From UBA3775 sp964584255 (GTDB taxonomy: Bacteria; Bacillota; Clostridia; Lachnospirales; Lachnospiraceae): a DNA stretch of 60,369 nt. The position numbers and the translations under genes were made by a program. This document shows, in pieces, positions 43,877 to 53,585 of this stretch. The stretch lies in contig CAZOZM010000010.1 of the NCBI GenBank assembly GCA_964584255.1, positions 1 to 60,369 on the forward strand. The letters are read 5' to 3'. Position 1 is the stretch's first letter; the number at the start of each line of letters is the position of its first letter. The notes under the pieces are model-generated. The model saw nothing but the letters and a program-made list of their open reading frames with translations. It searched no databases and was not told the DNA's origin.

Positions 43877-44057
43877 ATTTCCGGAAAAGATAAAAGAGAA
43901 AATTTTATTGAAGCATGTAAAAAAATGTTGGTGAAATGAGAAAATGGTTATATAATGTCAGAGAATCATTTAGGTCTGATTAAACAATAGAACCGGGAAT
44001 AATGAATGATTTGTTCAGAACCGGATTTTAGAAACCGGGACTGAAAGAAAGGAAAAC

Positions 44058-44591
44058 ATGACACTTGAAAAACATATCACGGACACAGTGAAGGAATGGG
44101 AAGTGAAAATCGGAACGGATGATGCCGGAATAAAGCTCTACTATCCTAAGAATGCGCTGTGCGGTTATCTGTCGATTGATAAGGAGACGGATAACGAGGA
44201 AGTGAAAAAACTTATCGGGAAAAGACTTGAGGAAAAGGCAGATTATCTTTCGGATTCAGTCATATCATATGGTAAAGAGAGATTTTGTATTGCGGTAAGC
44301 GGTAAGGCGTGCAGATACATAGAAAGCAATGTGGAAACTCCGGCTTTTCTGAATGATTTTCTCGCTGCCGTTAAGACGGGGAAAATGGATGAAGTGAGAA
44401 GGGTTTTTAGTCAATATGCTTCTGAATATGGGGATGTTGTGATAGAAGAAGAGGAAGAAAACGGAATGGGACATCGCTTTTCATATGAAAAGGGTGATAA
44501 AGATCCGTATGTATATTGTGTTGAGGATGATGGATTCAGAATAACCTATCACAGGTTTGAAAAAGGTGACTATGAGCATCTTGGTGAATAA
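44058..44591 (+). CDS. DUF3877-like protein
   Basis: A soluble 177-residue protein. IKLYYPKNALCGYL near the start and RFCIAVSGKACRYIES in the middle resemble DUF3877, a family found mainly in Lachnospiraceae; the second half has a conserved-looking FSYEKGDKDPYVYCVEDDG. No catalytic motif is evident and the function is unknown. The assignment is from memory of the family and is moderate. GAAAGGAAAAC before the ATG is the ribosome site. Confidence 0.6.
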   Translation: MTLEKHITDTVKEWEVKIGTDDAGIKLYYPKNALCGYLSIDKETDNEEVKKLIGKRLEEKADYLSDSVISYGKERFCIAVSGKACRYIESNVETPAFLNDFLAAVKTGKMDEVRRVFSQYASEYGDVVIEEEEENGMGHRFSYEKGDKDPYVYCVEDDGFRITYHRFEKGDYEHLGE

Positions 44592-44649
44592 ACAGTGTAA
44601 ACATTTTTTGAAAAGGAGGAAAGCCGGCAAGCGAGCCGACTGAAAAAAG

Positions 44650-45492
44650 ATGAAGAGAATATTAACGATTCAGGATATTTCATGCGTGGGAAAGTGTTCA
44701 ATTACCGTGGCACTTCCGGTCATTTCCGCAATGGGAGTGGAGACGGCTATTATTCCTACGGCGGTGCTTTCCACACACACGATGTTTAAAAACTTTACAT
44801 GTAAAGACCTTGAAGACCAGATTAATCCGATTACCGATCATTGGTTAGATGAAAAGATAGATTTTGACGCAATTTATACCGGATATATAGCAACGGCAGA
44901 CCAACTTGAAATTGTTGCAGGAGTCTTTGATAAGTTTAAGACTGCCGGAAATGTAATTATCGTGGACCCGGTTATGGCAGACAATGGAAAGCTTTATCCT
45001 GCATTTGACGAAGCATTCGCCGGAAAAATGGCAAAAGTTCTTTGCTCAAAGGCTGATATAATCCTTCCAAACATAACTGAGGCTTCATTTATGACGGGAA
45101 TGGAATATAAAGAGGTTTACGACGAAGCATACATAAAAGAAATGCTTGGAAAGCTTGCCGGTTTGGGTGCAAAGATTTCGATTCTTACGGGAGTAGGTTT
45201 TAGAGAAGGTAAGACAGGTGCTTACGGCTATGACCGCATAAACAATGAATATTTCTATTATGAAAATGACAGGATTGATGCGACATTCCACGGAACCGGA
45301 GACATTTTTGCAAGCACGTTCACAGGTGCGCTTATGAATGGTCTTGATTGGAAAGAGGCTTTGCCGATTTCTGCGGATTATACGGCAAAATGTATAGAAA
45401 CGACCATAAAAGATAAAGAAAGCGGATGCTGGTATGGAGTTGAGTTTGAAAAGGAAATGCCATATCTGCTTAAAAGACTCGGAAAGTTATAA
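44650..45492 (+). CDS. Pyridoxal/pyridoxine kinase
   Basis: PfkB/ribokinase-superfamily kinase of 280 residues that phosphorylates vitamin B6 vitamers to PLP precursors. Family features are TIQDISCVGKCSITVALPVI (substrate region), TYGYI-like YTGYIATADQ, VDPVMADNGKLY (metal/ATP region) and FHGTGDIFASTFTGAL with the catalytic Asp in GTGD. The amino end is typical of PdxY-like kinases of Firmicutes. An AAGGAGG lies about 20 bases before the ATG, farther than usual; a G/C-rich stem (about 44630-44645) between them could bring it closer. Confidence 0.9.
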   Translation: MKRILTIQDISCVGKCSITVALPVISAMGVETAIIPTAVLSTHTMFKNFTCKDLEDQINPITDHWLDEKIDFDAIYTGYIATADQLEIVAGVFDKFKTAGNVIIVDPVMADNGKLYPAFDEAFAGKMAKVLCSKADIILPNITEASFMTGMEYKEVYDEAYIKEMLGKLAGLGAKISILTGVGFREGKTGAYGYDRINNEYFYYENDRIDATFHGTGDIFASTFTGALMNGLDWKEALPISADYTAKCIETTIKDKESGCWYGVEFEKEMPYLLKRLGKL

Positions 45493-45667
45493 TCAAAATG
45501 CGCCGTAATGTTGTATAATGCGACAAATTCAGCTATAATGAGCAAAGCAGACGGGAGAACTTTTTTGTCTGCGGGCGGCTGAATTGTTGAGTGATAAAAT
45601 CACGAAGTAATGAAGAAGGTATGTTGTAACCAAAACAACAATTAAATTTTTGAAGGGAGATTACAAT

Positions 45668-47086
45668 ATGGGTTTAATTAAGGCACTTAAAGGTGCAGGC
45701 GGCAGTGTAATGGGAGATCAGTGGAAAGAGTTTTTCTACTGTGATGCGTTAGGTCCGGATATTCTTATGACAAAAGGAAGAAAGGTTGTTTCTTCAAGAT
45801 CATCAAATACAAACGGAAGCGATAATATAATTACAAGCGGCTCGGGAATTGCAGTTGCTGATGGTCAGTGTATGATAATTCTTGAACAGGGTAAGGTCGT
45901 TGAAGTGTGTGCTGAACCGGGTGAGTTTATATATAACAGCTCAACGGAACCTTCCGTTTTTTCAGGAAATCTCGGAGACAGCATTATCGAAACGTTCAAG
46001 AGCGTTGGTAAGAGATTTACATATGGCGGAGATACCGGAAAGGATCAGAGAGTTTATTATATCAACACAAAACACATCTATGATAATAAGTTCGGCACAC
46101 CTAATCCGATTCCGTTCAGAGTTGTAGACTCGAAAATAAATCTTGATATTGATGTTTCGTTGAGATGCTCCGGTGTTTATGCCTTCAGAATTGCCAATCC
46201 TCTGCTTTTCTATACTAATGTTTGTGGTAATGTGGAGGATGAGTTCAGAAGAAGCAAGATTGAGGGTCAGTTAAAGAATGAGTTTATCGCAGCTCTTCAG
46301 CCTGCAATGGCAAAGCTTTCGGCAAAAGAAATCAGACCAAATCAGATTATTGCCGAAAACAAGGCTCTTGGTGAGGCAATGAAGGAAGAGCTTACGGCAG
46401 AGTGGAGTGAACTCAGAGGTATTGAAGTTATTACCGTTTCACTCAGCTCCGTAACACTCAAGGATGAAGATACTGAGCTGATTAAGCAGGCTCAGCGTAC
46501 TGCAATGTTTAAAGATGCAAACATGGCAGGTGCTACACTTGTTGAGGCTCAGGCAGAAGCAATGAAGACGGCTGCCGGAAATAAGGCAGGCGCAATGACA
46601 GGATTCATGGGAATGGGAATGGCCATGAATTCGTCAAATGGAATAAATGCTCAGAGCCTTTACGCACTCGGTCAGGAACAGGAAGCTAAGAAAGCGGCTG
46701 AACGTGAGGCTGCCAAGAAGGCCGGAGAGTGGAAGTGCGCATGTGGAGCTGTTTCAACAGGAAACTTCTGTACCGAATGCGGAGCAAAGAAGCCTGAGGA
46801 AAAGAAAGAAGAGGGAGAATGGGTATGCTCCTGCGGAGCAACTGCGACAGGTAAATTCTGTCAGGAATGCGGAGCAAAGAAACCTGAACAGGCGCAGGGA
46901 TGGACCTGCAGCTGCGGAGCAGTGAACAAAGGCAGATTCTGTCCTGAATGCGGAGCTAAGAAACCTGTATCAGAGCCGCTTTATAAGTGTGATAAGTGCG
47001 GTTGGGAACCGGAAGATCCAAAGAATCCTCCAAAATTCTGTCCTGAATGCGGAGATATCTTCAACGATGGAGACATTACCAACTAA
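45668..47086 (+). CDS. SPFH-domain protein with four zinc ribbons (YdjI-like)
   Basis: A 472-residue protein. Residues about 1-300 are an SPFH/band-7-type domain of the YdjI group (WKEFFYCDALGPDILMTKG, INLDIDVSLRCSGVYAFRI, GIEVITVSLSSVTLKDEDTE). The tail holds three tandem zinc ribbons of the form CxCG-x8-FCxECGAKKP and a fourth related one (CDKCGW to FCPECG). The start at 45668 follows AAGGGAG. The domain is thought to assemble on membranes, and in Bacillus YdjI works with YdjG/YdjH, which matches the zinc-ribbon and TPM-like genes downstream here. A role in membrane stress or repair is inferred. Confidence 0.85.
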   Translation: MGLIKALKGAGGSVMGDQWKEFFYCDALGPDILMTKGRKVVSSRSSNTNGSDNIITSGSGIAVADGQCMIILEQGKVVEVCAEPGEFIYNSSTEPSVFSGNLGDSIIETFKSVGKRFTYGGDTGKDQRVYYINTKHIYDNKFGTPNPIPFRVVDSKINLDIDVSLRCSGVYAFRIANPLLFYTNVCGNVEDEFRRSKIEGQLKNEFIAALQPAMAKLSAKEIRPNQIIAENKALGEAMKEELTAEWSELRGIEVITVSLSSVTLKDEDTELIKQAQRTAMFKDANMAGATLVEAQAEAMKTAAGNKAGAMTGFMGMGMAMNSSNGINAQSLYALGQEQEAKKAAEREAAKKAGEWKCACGAVSTGNFCTECGAKKPEEKKEEGEWVCSCGATATGKFCQECGAKKPEQAQGWTCSCGAVNKGRFCPECGAKKPVSEPLYKCDKCGWEPEDPKNPPKFCPECGDIFNDGDITN

Positions 47087-47111
47087 TTTACTCAATATGA
47101 TGTATTACCAC

Positions 47112-47137
47112 GAATCGGAGGCTTTTGCCTCCGATTC
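47112..47137 (+). other. Perfect intergenic hairpin
   Basis: Perfect arms GAATCGGAGGC and GCCTCCGATTC with loop TTTT, then TGTTAAAA. The T tract is short, so it may only weaken read-through into the zinc-ribbon gene or stabilise the upstream mRNA. Confidence 0.6.
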
Positions 47138-47169
47138 TGTTAAAATCAGTAAATGAAAGGCAGAAACGG

Positions 47170-48243
47170 ATGGATTTACAGGAGTATAAATGTCCCTGTT
47201 GCGGCGGTGCGGTTGAGTTTAATACGTCGGTTCAAAAAATAAAGTGTCCGTATTGTGATACTGAATTTGAAATGGACTTTTTTAAGAACCTTGACAGCGG
47301 GCTTGATAAAGAAAAAGAAGAAACCGGTTGGGAACGGGAAGATGCCAATGAGTGGCAGGATGGAGAAACAGACGGATTAAGAACGTATATCTGTAAATCC
47401 TGCGGTGGTGAAATTGTGGGAGATGAGAGCTTGGCAGCTACATCATGCCCTTATTGTGACAGCCCGGTGGTTTTGAAAGGTCAGTTTTCAGGCGATTTAA
47501 AACCGGATTATGTAATACCGTTTAAATATGACAAAGAGGCGGCAAAGGCGGCTCTTAAAAAGCATTATCAGGGAAAAAGACTTTTGCCAAAGGTCTTTAA
47601 GGACGAAAACCGTCTGGATGAAATAAAGGGAGTGTATGTACCTTTTTGGTTATTTGATGCCGATACAGAGGCCAATATCAAATATGACGCCTACAAAATA
47701 AGAAATTGGAGTGACAGTCGCTATAACTATACCGAAAAGTCTTATTACAGTATATTGCGAGAGGGAAAAATCGCATTTCAGAAAGTTCCGGTAGACGGTT
47801 CAAGTAAGATGCCGGATGATCTTATGGAATCAATAGAACCTTTTGACTTCTCTCAGGCGGAAAAATTTCAGACGGCATATCTTGCCGGATATCTTGCTGA
47901 CCGTTATGATGTTGACAAAGAAAAATGCATTACAAGGGCAAATGAAAGAATAAAGCAGAGCACAATCGACAAATTCAGGGAAACCGTAACCGGTTATTCT
48001 TCAATTGAAACAGCTTCAAGTGATGTCAGGTTTAAAAACGGCAAGTGTCAGTATGTGCTTTATCCTGTGTGGCTCCTGACCACAAAATGGAACGGCGAAA
48101 AGTATACTTTTGCAATGAACGGACAAACTGGAAAGTTTGTCGGAAATCTTCCGGTTGACAGAAATGAATGTATCAAGCTGTCTGCTCTTATTTGTCTTGG
48201 GGTAACGGCAGCGGCGTATATTCTCCAGCTTTTATTGCTCTAG
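47170..48243 (+). CDS. Zinc-ribbon membrane protein (YdjG/TFIIB-ribbon type)
   Basis: A 357-residue protein with two zinc ribbons at the amino end (CPCCGGAVEF...KCPYC and CKSCGGEIV...SCPYC), a long soluble domain (YVIPFKYDKEAAKAALKKHY, KGVYVPFWLFDADTEANI, CQYVLYPVWLLTTKWNG, FAMNGQTGKFVGNLPV) and one C-terminal membrane segment (LSALICLGVTAAAYILQLLL). The start at 47170 begins with MDLQEYKCPCC; the ATG at 47125 lies in the hairpin. It is the second member of the SPFH/zinc-ribbon/TPM module; its partner is the SPFH protein upstream. Confidence 0.85.
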   Translation: MDLQEYKCPCCGGAVEFNTSVQKIKCPYCDTEFEMDFFKNLDSGLDKEKEETGWEREDANEWQDGETDGLRTYICKSCGGEIVGDESLAATSCPYCDSPVVLKGQFSGDLKPDYVIPFKYDKEAAKAALKKHYQGKRLLPKVFKDENRLDEIKGVYVPFWLFDADTEANIKYDAYKIRNWSDSRYNYTEKSYYSILREGKIAFQKVPVDGSSKMPDDLMESIEPFDFSQAEKFQTAYLAGYLADRYDVDKEKCITRANERIKQSTIDKFRETVTGYSSIETASSDVRFKNGKCQYVLYPVWLLTTKWNGEKYTFAMNGQTGKFVGNLPVDRNECIKLSALICLGVTAAAYILQLLLL

Positions 48244-48261
48244 GACGGTCGGGAGGTATAT

Positions 48262-48735
48262 ATGAAAAAGACGTTATTTATTTTTGCAGCGTGTCTTACC
48301 ATGATATTTTCAATTGTGGCTGCGTCTTCGTGGACGACTGCAGAAGAAAATGCAAATCAGGAGGCTTATGTCCGTATATATGAAGAAAAAGAGTCCCTTA
48401 GTGCAGGGGAGGTTTATTCGGCAGACGGCATAAATAATTATGCTGATGAGAATTCAGAAGCTAAAGCGAAAACGGCTTTTAAAGACGAAACTACTGATGT
48501 AGTACGCCTTGAAGCGGAAACCTTTTCATTTGGGCTGCTGATACGTTCCTTTGTTATCGGAACAGTAGCGGCAGTCGTTATAGTGGGTGGAATGGCAGCA
48601 CAGCACAAGTCCGTCATAAAAAAATACGGTGCTTCTGATTACCTGAAAAAAGATTCTTTTACGCTTACAGGCAGGAAAGATATTTTCCTCTACAAGAATG
48701 TTATAAAATCAAAAAGACAAAAAAACGATAAGTAA
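48262..48735 (+). CDS. TPM-family-like membrane protein lacking the TPM domain
   Basis: A 157-residue protein with a signal peptide (KTLFIFAACLTMIFSIVAAS), an acidic middle and one membrane segment (FVIGTVAAVVIVGGMAA), then a basic tail with YLKKDSFTLTGRKDIFLYKN. That tail is what I expect at the end of clostridial TPM-domain proteins encoded in the same place, which are about twice as long. The TPM domain between signal peptide and membrane segment is absent, so this looks like an internally deleted form that has kept membrane insertion and tail. GGAGG precedes the ATG, 18 bases after the zinc-ribbon gene. Confidence 0.65.
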   Translation: MKKTLFIFAACLTMIFSIVAASSWTTAEENANQEAYVRIYEEKESLSAGEVYSADGINNYADENSEAKAKTAFKDETTDVVRLEAETFSFGLLIRSFVIGTVAAVVIVGGMAAQHKSVIKKYGASDYLKKDSFTLTGRKDIFLYKNVIKSKRQKNDK

Positions 48736-48776
48736 AATTTACGCAATATGCCTGTAAAATCGTGTATAAACTGAAA

Positions 48777-48809
48777 AATCTCCTGTCCGTCGGGACAGGA
48801 GATTTTTTT
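48777..48809 (+). terminator. Rho-independent terminator
   Basis: Perfect arms AAATCTCCTGTCC and GGACAGGAGATTT, loop GTCG, T tract; closes the SPFH module operon. Confidence 0.92.
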
Positions 48810-48969
48810 ATTTGATGAGTGTACTGCCGGAATGCCTATACAGAAATTTTACATGTATCTGATGGCAGATTTGACATGTGCTTCTTAGAATGATTACAGT
48901 CAAAACAAAAGTTTTGAAGAAAAAATTACCGTAAAGGTAGTTAATGCAATATATTAAGGAGGACATGAA

Positions 48970-50832
48970 ATGAAAAGAAAAACAAGCAAGGCAATCGCTA
49001 TTGCACTTATGGCATCAATGAATCTCAGTTCATTTGCCGCAGCTGACGGAGTTCAGGCAGGAACTGTACGCACAAGAGGATTTTATGATTCGGAGGACGG
49101 TCTCAGACTGGAACTGGCCGGAAGATATAATTCTGGAGCAATGAATGAAGATGGCGGAAGCCTTGAAATCGTTGCATATAATCCGGTAAACGGATTTGCT
49201 TATGCAGTGAGCGGCGTAAAAGGAAAAGTAATAGCCGTAAATATGAATGTAAATACAGACGGAGAACAGGTTAAAGAACTTGAAGGAACAGAATATGACA
49301 TTAAGTCATTGGTAAGCGGTTTCGAATATGGCGACATAACATCGGTTTCCGTTTCTACTGACGGAAAGAAGCTCGCTGCGGCAATTCAGGCTGAGGGTTA
49401 TGACGAGAACGGAATCGCAGCCCTTTTCGCATGTGAGGAGAATGGCGAGCTTAGACTTATTTCAACGGTAAGGGTCGGCGTGCAGCCGGATATGATAACC
49501 TTCGCGAACGACAATACAATTCTTACGGCAGATGAGGGAGAACCGAGAGAAGGTGAAAACGGTGTTGATCCAAAGGGCTCGGTAAGTATTGTTAAAATCG
49601 GAAGCGATAATATGCTTACATCACAGATTGTGTATTTTGACAGGTTTGATGAAAAGCGTGAGGAACTTACGGCAAAGGGCGTTTTAATTCAGAAAAACAT
49701 GATGCCTTCAACGGATTTTGAACCTGAGTACATTGCGGTAAGCGGCAGTGAAGCCTATGTTTCATTGCAGGAAGCCAATTCAATTGCAGTACTCGACATA
49801 AACTCTGGTGAGTTTAAGGAAGTGTATCATCTTGGATTCCAGAACTATGGAGAAATTGAGATTGATTTACAGAAGGATGACAAGATAGAGATAAAAAATT
49901 ATCCTAATGTTTACGGAATTAAGATGCCGGACGGAATTTCGGCAGCTGAGATTGCAGGAAAAACATATCTTTTTACGGCAAATGAGGGAGACAGCCGATC
50001 AGACTGGGAAGGATATGATAATGAAGATGAAAATAAAACCTCTCCTACGGGAAATGTAACTCTCGACAAGAAAGTTGTATGGTTTAATGCGGAAATGTGG
50101 GACGGTTTAAATACTGATAATGCATATGTGTTTGGCGGACGTTCATTTTCAATATATGAAATCAGTGATTCCGGACTTGAGCTTGTTTATGACAGTGGCA
50201 GCGATTTTGAAAAGATAACGGCTGAGAAGCTGCCAGATTACTTCAATACTTCAAATGATAAGACAAAACCTGATAATCGTTCTTCAAAAAAAGGACCGGA
50301 ACCTGAAAGTGTAGTTACAGGTGTCATAGGTGATAAGGTTTTTGCTTTTGTCGGTCTTGAAAGAATTGGCGGAGTAATGGTATATGATGTTACAAATCCG
50401 GAAAATGCAGTCTTTGTAAATTATATCAATTCAAGAGAGTTTGATGAGACTATAAAGGGAGATGTATCGCCTGAAGGACTCTGCTTCGTACCGGAAAACC
50501 TCAGTAAAACAGGACATAATATGCTCTTTACGGCATGTGAAGTTTCAGGTACACTTGCGGTCTACAATTGCGATTATGATTATGAGGTGATTGAAGAGCC
50601 GGCTACGGGAGAGGAAGACAAAACTCCGGAAGCAGGAGAACCTGAGAACGGTGGTACCGTTGAAGATAACGGTGAGAATACCGGTGATTTGGTTAATGAT
50701 GAAGATGTACATACACCGGAAACCGGTGACAATATGAAACTCGGAATACTTCTGATTGCACTCGGAGCGAGCGGTTACATGATATTAAAACTTACAGACC
50801 GTAAAGGAAGCAAAAAGGGGCAGGAAGAATAA
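48970..50832 (+). CDS. Choice-of-anchor I type surface protein
   Basis: A 620-residue exported protein: signal peptide (KAIAIALMASMNLSSFAAA), then a beta-propeller-like domain of the choice-of-anchor I family (GSLEIVAYNPVNGFAYAVSG, GDITSVSVSTDGKKLAAAIQ, VGVQPDMITFAND, TADEGEPRE, FEPEYIAVSG, LFTANEGDSRSDW, PEGLCF). An acidic Pro/Glu linker (about 545-585) leads to a sorting-type end: TPETGD, a hydrophobic segment (GILLIALGASGYMILKL) and a basic tail. This is close to the LPxTG-like anchors of Gram-positive surface proteins. The family is often called alkaline-phosphatase-like but lacks proven activity. AGGAGG precedes the ATG. Confidence 0.88.
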   Translation: MKRKTSKAIAIALMASMNLSSFAAADGVQAGTVRTRGFYDSEDGLRLELAGRYNSGAMNEDGGSLEIVAYNPVNGFAYAVSGVKGKVIAVNMNVNTDGEQVKELEGTEYDIKSLVSGFEYGDITSVSVSTDGKKLAAAIQAEGYDENGIAALFACEENGELRLISTVRVGVQPDMITFANDNTILTADEGEPREGENGVDPKGSVSIVKIGSDNMLTSQIVYFDRFDEKREELTAKGVLIQKNMMPSTDFEPEYIAVSGSEAYVSLQEANSIAVLDINSGEFKEVYHLGFQNYGEIEIDLQKDDKIEIKNYPNVYGIKMPDGISAAEIAGKTYLFTANEGDSRSDWEGYDNEDENKTSPTGNVTLDKKVVWFNAEMWDGLNTDNAYVFGGRSFSIYEISDSGLELVYDSGSDFEKITAEKLPDYFNTSNDKTKPDNRSSKKGPEPESVVTGVIGDKVFAFVGLERIGGVMVYDVTNPENAVFVNYINSREFDETIKGDVSPEGLCFVPENLSKTGHNMLFTACEVSGTLAVYNCDYDYEVIEEPATGEEDKTPEAGEPENGGTVEDNGENTGDLVNDEDVHTPETGDNMKLGILLIALGASGYMILKLTDRKGSKKGQEE

Positions 50833-50930
50833 GACAATTTTTACTCTGAACAGGCAACACGCATATTTGTATGAAAATATGTCAGTTTTATGAATAAAAT
50901 CAAAAATTTTTCAATAATTTGTAATTTTGG

Positions 50931-50959
50931 TTGTACTTTTTTTAATAGAATGATACTAT
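50931..50959 (+). promoter_or_regulatory. Probable sigma-A promoter
   Basis: TTGTAC (50931-50936), 17-base spacer, TACTAT (50954-50959), upstream of the REC-GGDEF-EAL gene. Confidence 0.5.
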
Positions 50960-51105
50960 TACAGAAGATTATTGAATGATGTGAGTCATGTTCTTTTCAT
51001 ACCAACTGTACGGTTGTGAAAAGAAGAAGCGGGAGAGGGTTGTTTTTACGAAACCCACAGGAGATTTATTTACAAAACAATCAGAAAAGAGAAAGTGTGA
51101 TTGCT

Positions 51106-53538
51106 ATGTTGGAGAAACAGGTTATTTTAATTGTTGATGATGCGGAAATGAACAGAAAAATGCTTAACGAGGTGTTGGGCAGAACGTATAGTATTATTGA
51201 TGCATCAAACGGAAAGGAAGCTCTGAGCATTTTGGATGAGAGAAGCGACGAGATAGATCTCGTGCTTCTAGATCTTGTGATGCCTGAAATGGACGGGCTG
51301 ACGCTGCTTTCTCTTATCAAAGAAAGAAATTATGGTAAAGAGATTCCGGTTATTGTTCTTTCATCAGACCAGGAACCGGAGGACATAGAGCGCGGATTTG
51401 ATCTTGGTATTGTGGATTACTATACATATCCCTGCAATACCAGAATACTTCTGAACAGAATAAAGAATTTCTTTGAGCTTCAGAAAGCAAGATATGAAGA
51501 ACTTTATGCAATTAAGTCAATGGCTGCAGTCGGAGTTGAAAAGGCTGTAAGCATGGTTGTTGACATTGAAAATGACCGGATTGTTCAGGTGTTTAATGAG
51601 AAGAACAACATTCTCGGTTATGATATACTTGACAGTTATTCGGATTTATATGGAAAGATTGCAAGCGGATGTCCGACAATAAGTGCTCAGGAACGATGCA
51701 GAAAGATGCTTTCACCGGACAGTCTGCGGAGTATGTGTGATGAAAAGAAAAACTTCGCAGAGATGCAATTCGGATACATTCCGGGAAATGCAGAAAGAAT
51801 TCTCTTAAAAGTTGTAGCAAGTGTAAGTGAAAATTCGGTCGGTGAGAGAAAGTATGTTGAATTGGCATTTTCGGATTTCACTGAAAAGTATGTACAGGAT
51901 CTTCTTCCTAAGCTCCTGTATGAAAATGAGTACAAATTCATCGGAATCATTGATCTTGCACAGTCAACCATAATGATGAAGAAAGTAACCTTCAACAAGG
52001 ACAGCAGGGTCTTTCGCGAAAATAAGGTTACTGACTACAATACGGTTAACCAGGAGATGCTTCATAAACATGTTGCACCTTTTGAGCGCACCAAGTTCAT
52101 ACAGTCGGTATCCATAAGAAATATCGAAAACCAGGTAATGCAGAAGGGAAGTTACGATTTTACGATAACAATTCTTGATTCTGACAGAAATCAGCATCTG
52201 ATTAAATTCCGTTATACGATATTTGACAGATCACTGAATATAGTTCTGATAACAGGCGAGGATGTTACGGATATTTCGGAGCAGGACATGCTTACTGACG
52301 GACTGAACAGACGCGGTTTTATCAGAAATGCCATGAGAATTTTAAGAGACAGCAGTTCTGATGAAAAGTTTGACATTTATTACTTTGACATAAAGAGTTT
52401 TAAGGCTGTAAATGAGCTGTTTGGAATAAAGGGCGGCGACAGTGCAATCAAGTATATCATGAGCTGCATCAGAAATTCGGAACTGGAACCGCTTATTACG
52501 GCAAGGTCAAGCTCCGACCATTTTATTGCACTTATAAGGCGTGATAAATCCACTGCGGAAAACATCAGAAACGTGTGTTCCGAAAGATTTGAAAGAGACG
52601 GCAAGACCGTGACAATTTATCAGAGATGCGGAATCTACAAAATAGATGATTATTCCGTGGGAATCAGTACGATGATAGACCGTGCAAAACTTGCAGTTTC
52701 ATATGTAACAAATGAATATGCAAAACCTTACGAATTCTACGATGATACAATGGTAGAAAAGTATGTGGATAAAAACGAGGTACTTGGTCTTTTGTCGGAT
52801 GCACTGAAGAACGAAGAGTTTATTCCATATTACCAGCCTATCTACAATACAAAGACAAGAAAGATTGTATCAGCGGAAGCGCTTGTCAGATGGCAGCATC
52901 CGACAAGAGGTATGCTGACACCGGGGCTTTTCATACCTGGTCTGGAAGAAAACGGTCACGTTTCCCAACTTGATATGTATATACTCAGGAAAGCAAGGGA
53001 AGATGTTGAAAAACGTGTCATTGAAGGTAAACGTGTTGTGCCTGTGTCGGTGAATCTTTCACGAATGGATTTCTATGATGAAGACATGATGGAAAACATT
53101 CTTGAGGACATGCGAAACGTGGGAATGATGAAAGAAATGTGCCGTTTTGAAATAACGGAATCGTCATATGTATCTCTTGCGGAGACAAATAAGAACACGC
53201 TGAGCACCATAAAGGAACTGGGCGCAAAACTGCTTATTGATGATTTTGGAACGGGCTATTCTTCAATAAACACGATAACGGAATACGATTTTGACATTAT
53301 CAAACTTGACATCGGTTTTGTAAGAAAGATAGGACAAAACAGGAAGACGGAAAGTATCATATGTTCATTAATCGATATAGCACACAATATGGGTGCGGAA
53401 GTTATCGCGGAAGGAACCGAAACGGAGGAACAGGTTAATTTCCTGACGGAGCATGGATGTGATTATCTGCAGGGATATTATTTCTCGAAGCCGGTATCAT
53501 TTGAAGAGTTTTCAAAAATGCTTGATGAAGAAAAGTAG
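51106..53538 (+). CDS. Response regulator with degenerate GGDEF and EAL domains
   Basis: An 810-residue cyclic di-GMP protein. Residues 5-120 are a receiver (ILIVDDAEMNRKML, phospho-acceptor Asp56 in LVLLDLVMPEMDG). A PAS-like middle (about 140-390) is followed by a GGDEF-type fold (about 395-545) whose signature reads RSSSDHF (around 466), so synthesis is unlikely. The EAL domain (about 560-808) keeps the catalytic set: AEALVRW, VSVNLSR, RFEITES, LIDDFGTGYSS, IIKLD, AEGTET and LQGYYFSKP. It is thus a phosphodiesterase probably controlled by phosphorylation. The start at 51106 is chosen because AGAAAG precedes it and it directly begins the receiver; ATG/GTG codons upstream from 51016 are alternatives. 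No kinase is adjacent. Confidence 0.9.
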   Translation: MLEKQVILIVDDAEMNRKMLNEVLGRTYSIIDASNGKEALSILDERSDEIDLVLLDLVMPEMDGLTLLSLIKERNYGKEIPVIVLSSDQEPEDIERGFDLGIVDYYTYPCNTRILLNRIKNFFELQKARYEELYAIKSMAAVGVEKAVSMVVDIENDRIVQVFNEKNNILGYDILDSYSDLYGKIASGCPTISAQERCRKMLSPDSLRSMCDEKKNFAEMQFGYIPGNAERILLKVVASVSENSVGERKYVELAFSDFTEKYVQDLLPKLLYENEYKFIGIIDLAQSTIMMKKVTFNKDSRVFRENKVTDYNTVNQEMLHKHVAPFERTKFIQSVSIRNIENQVMQKGSYDFTITILDSDRNQHLIKFRYTIFDRSLNIVLITGEDVTDISEQDMLTDGLNRRGFIRNAMRILRDSSSDEKFDIYYFDIKSFKAVNELFGIKGGDSAIKYIMSCIRNSELEPLITARSSSDHFIALIRRDKSTAENIRNVCSERFERDGKTVTIYQRCGIYKIDDYSVGISTMIDRAKLAVSYVTNEYAKPYEFYDDTMVEKYVDKNEVLGLLSDALKNEEFIPYYQPIYNTKTRKIVSAEALVRWQHPTRGMLTPGLFIPGLEENGHVSQLDMYILRKAREDVEKRVIEGKRVVPVSVNLSRMDFYDEDMMENILEDMRNVGMMKEMCRFEITESSYVSLAETNKNTLSTIKELGAKLLIDDFGTGYSSINTITEYDFDIIKLDIGFVRKIGQNRKTESIICSLIDIAHNMGAEVIAEGTETEEQVNFLTEHGCDYLQGYYFSKPVSFEEFSKMLDEEK

Positions 53539-53547
53539 ATGATAAAA

Positions 53548-53585
53548 GATGTTGAAATACGAAAGTGTTTTAACATCTTTTTTTA
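53548..53585 (+). terminator. Rho-independent terminator
   Basis: Arms GATGTTGAAATAC and GTGTTTTAACATC (imperfect), loop GAAA, then eight T-rich bases. Confidence 0.85.
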
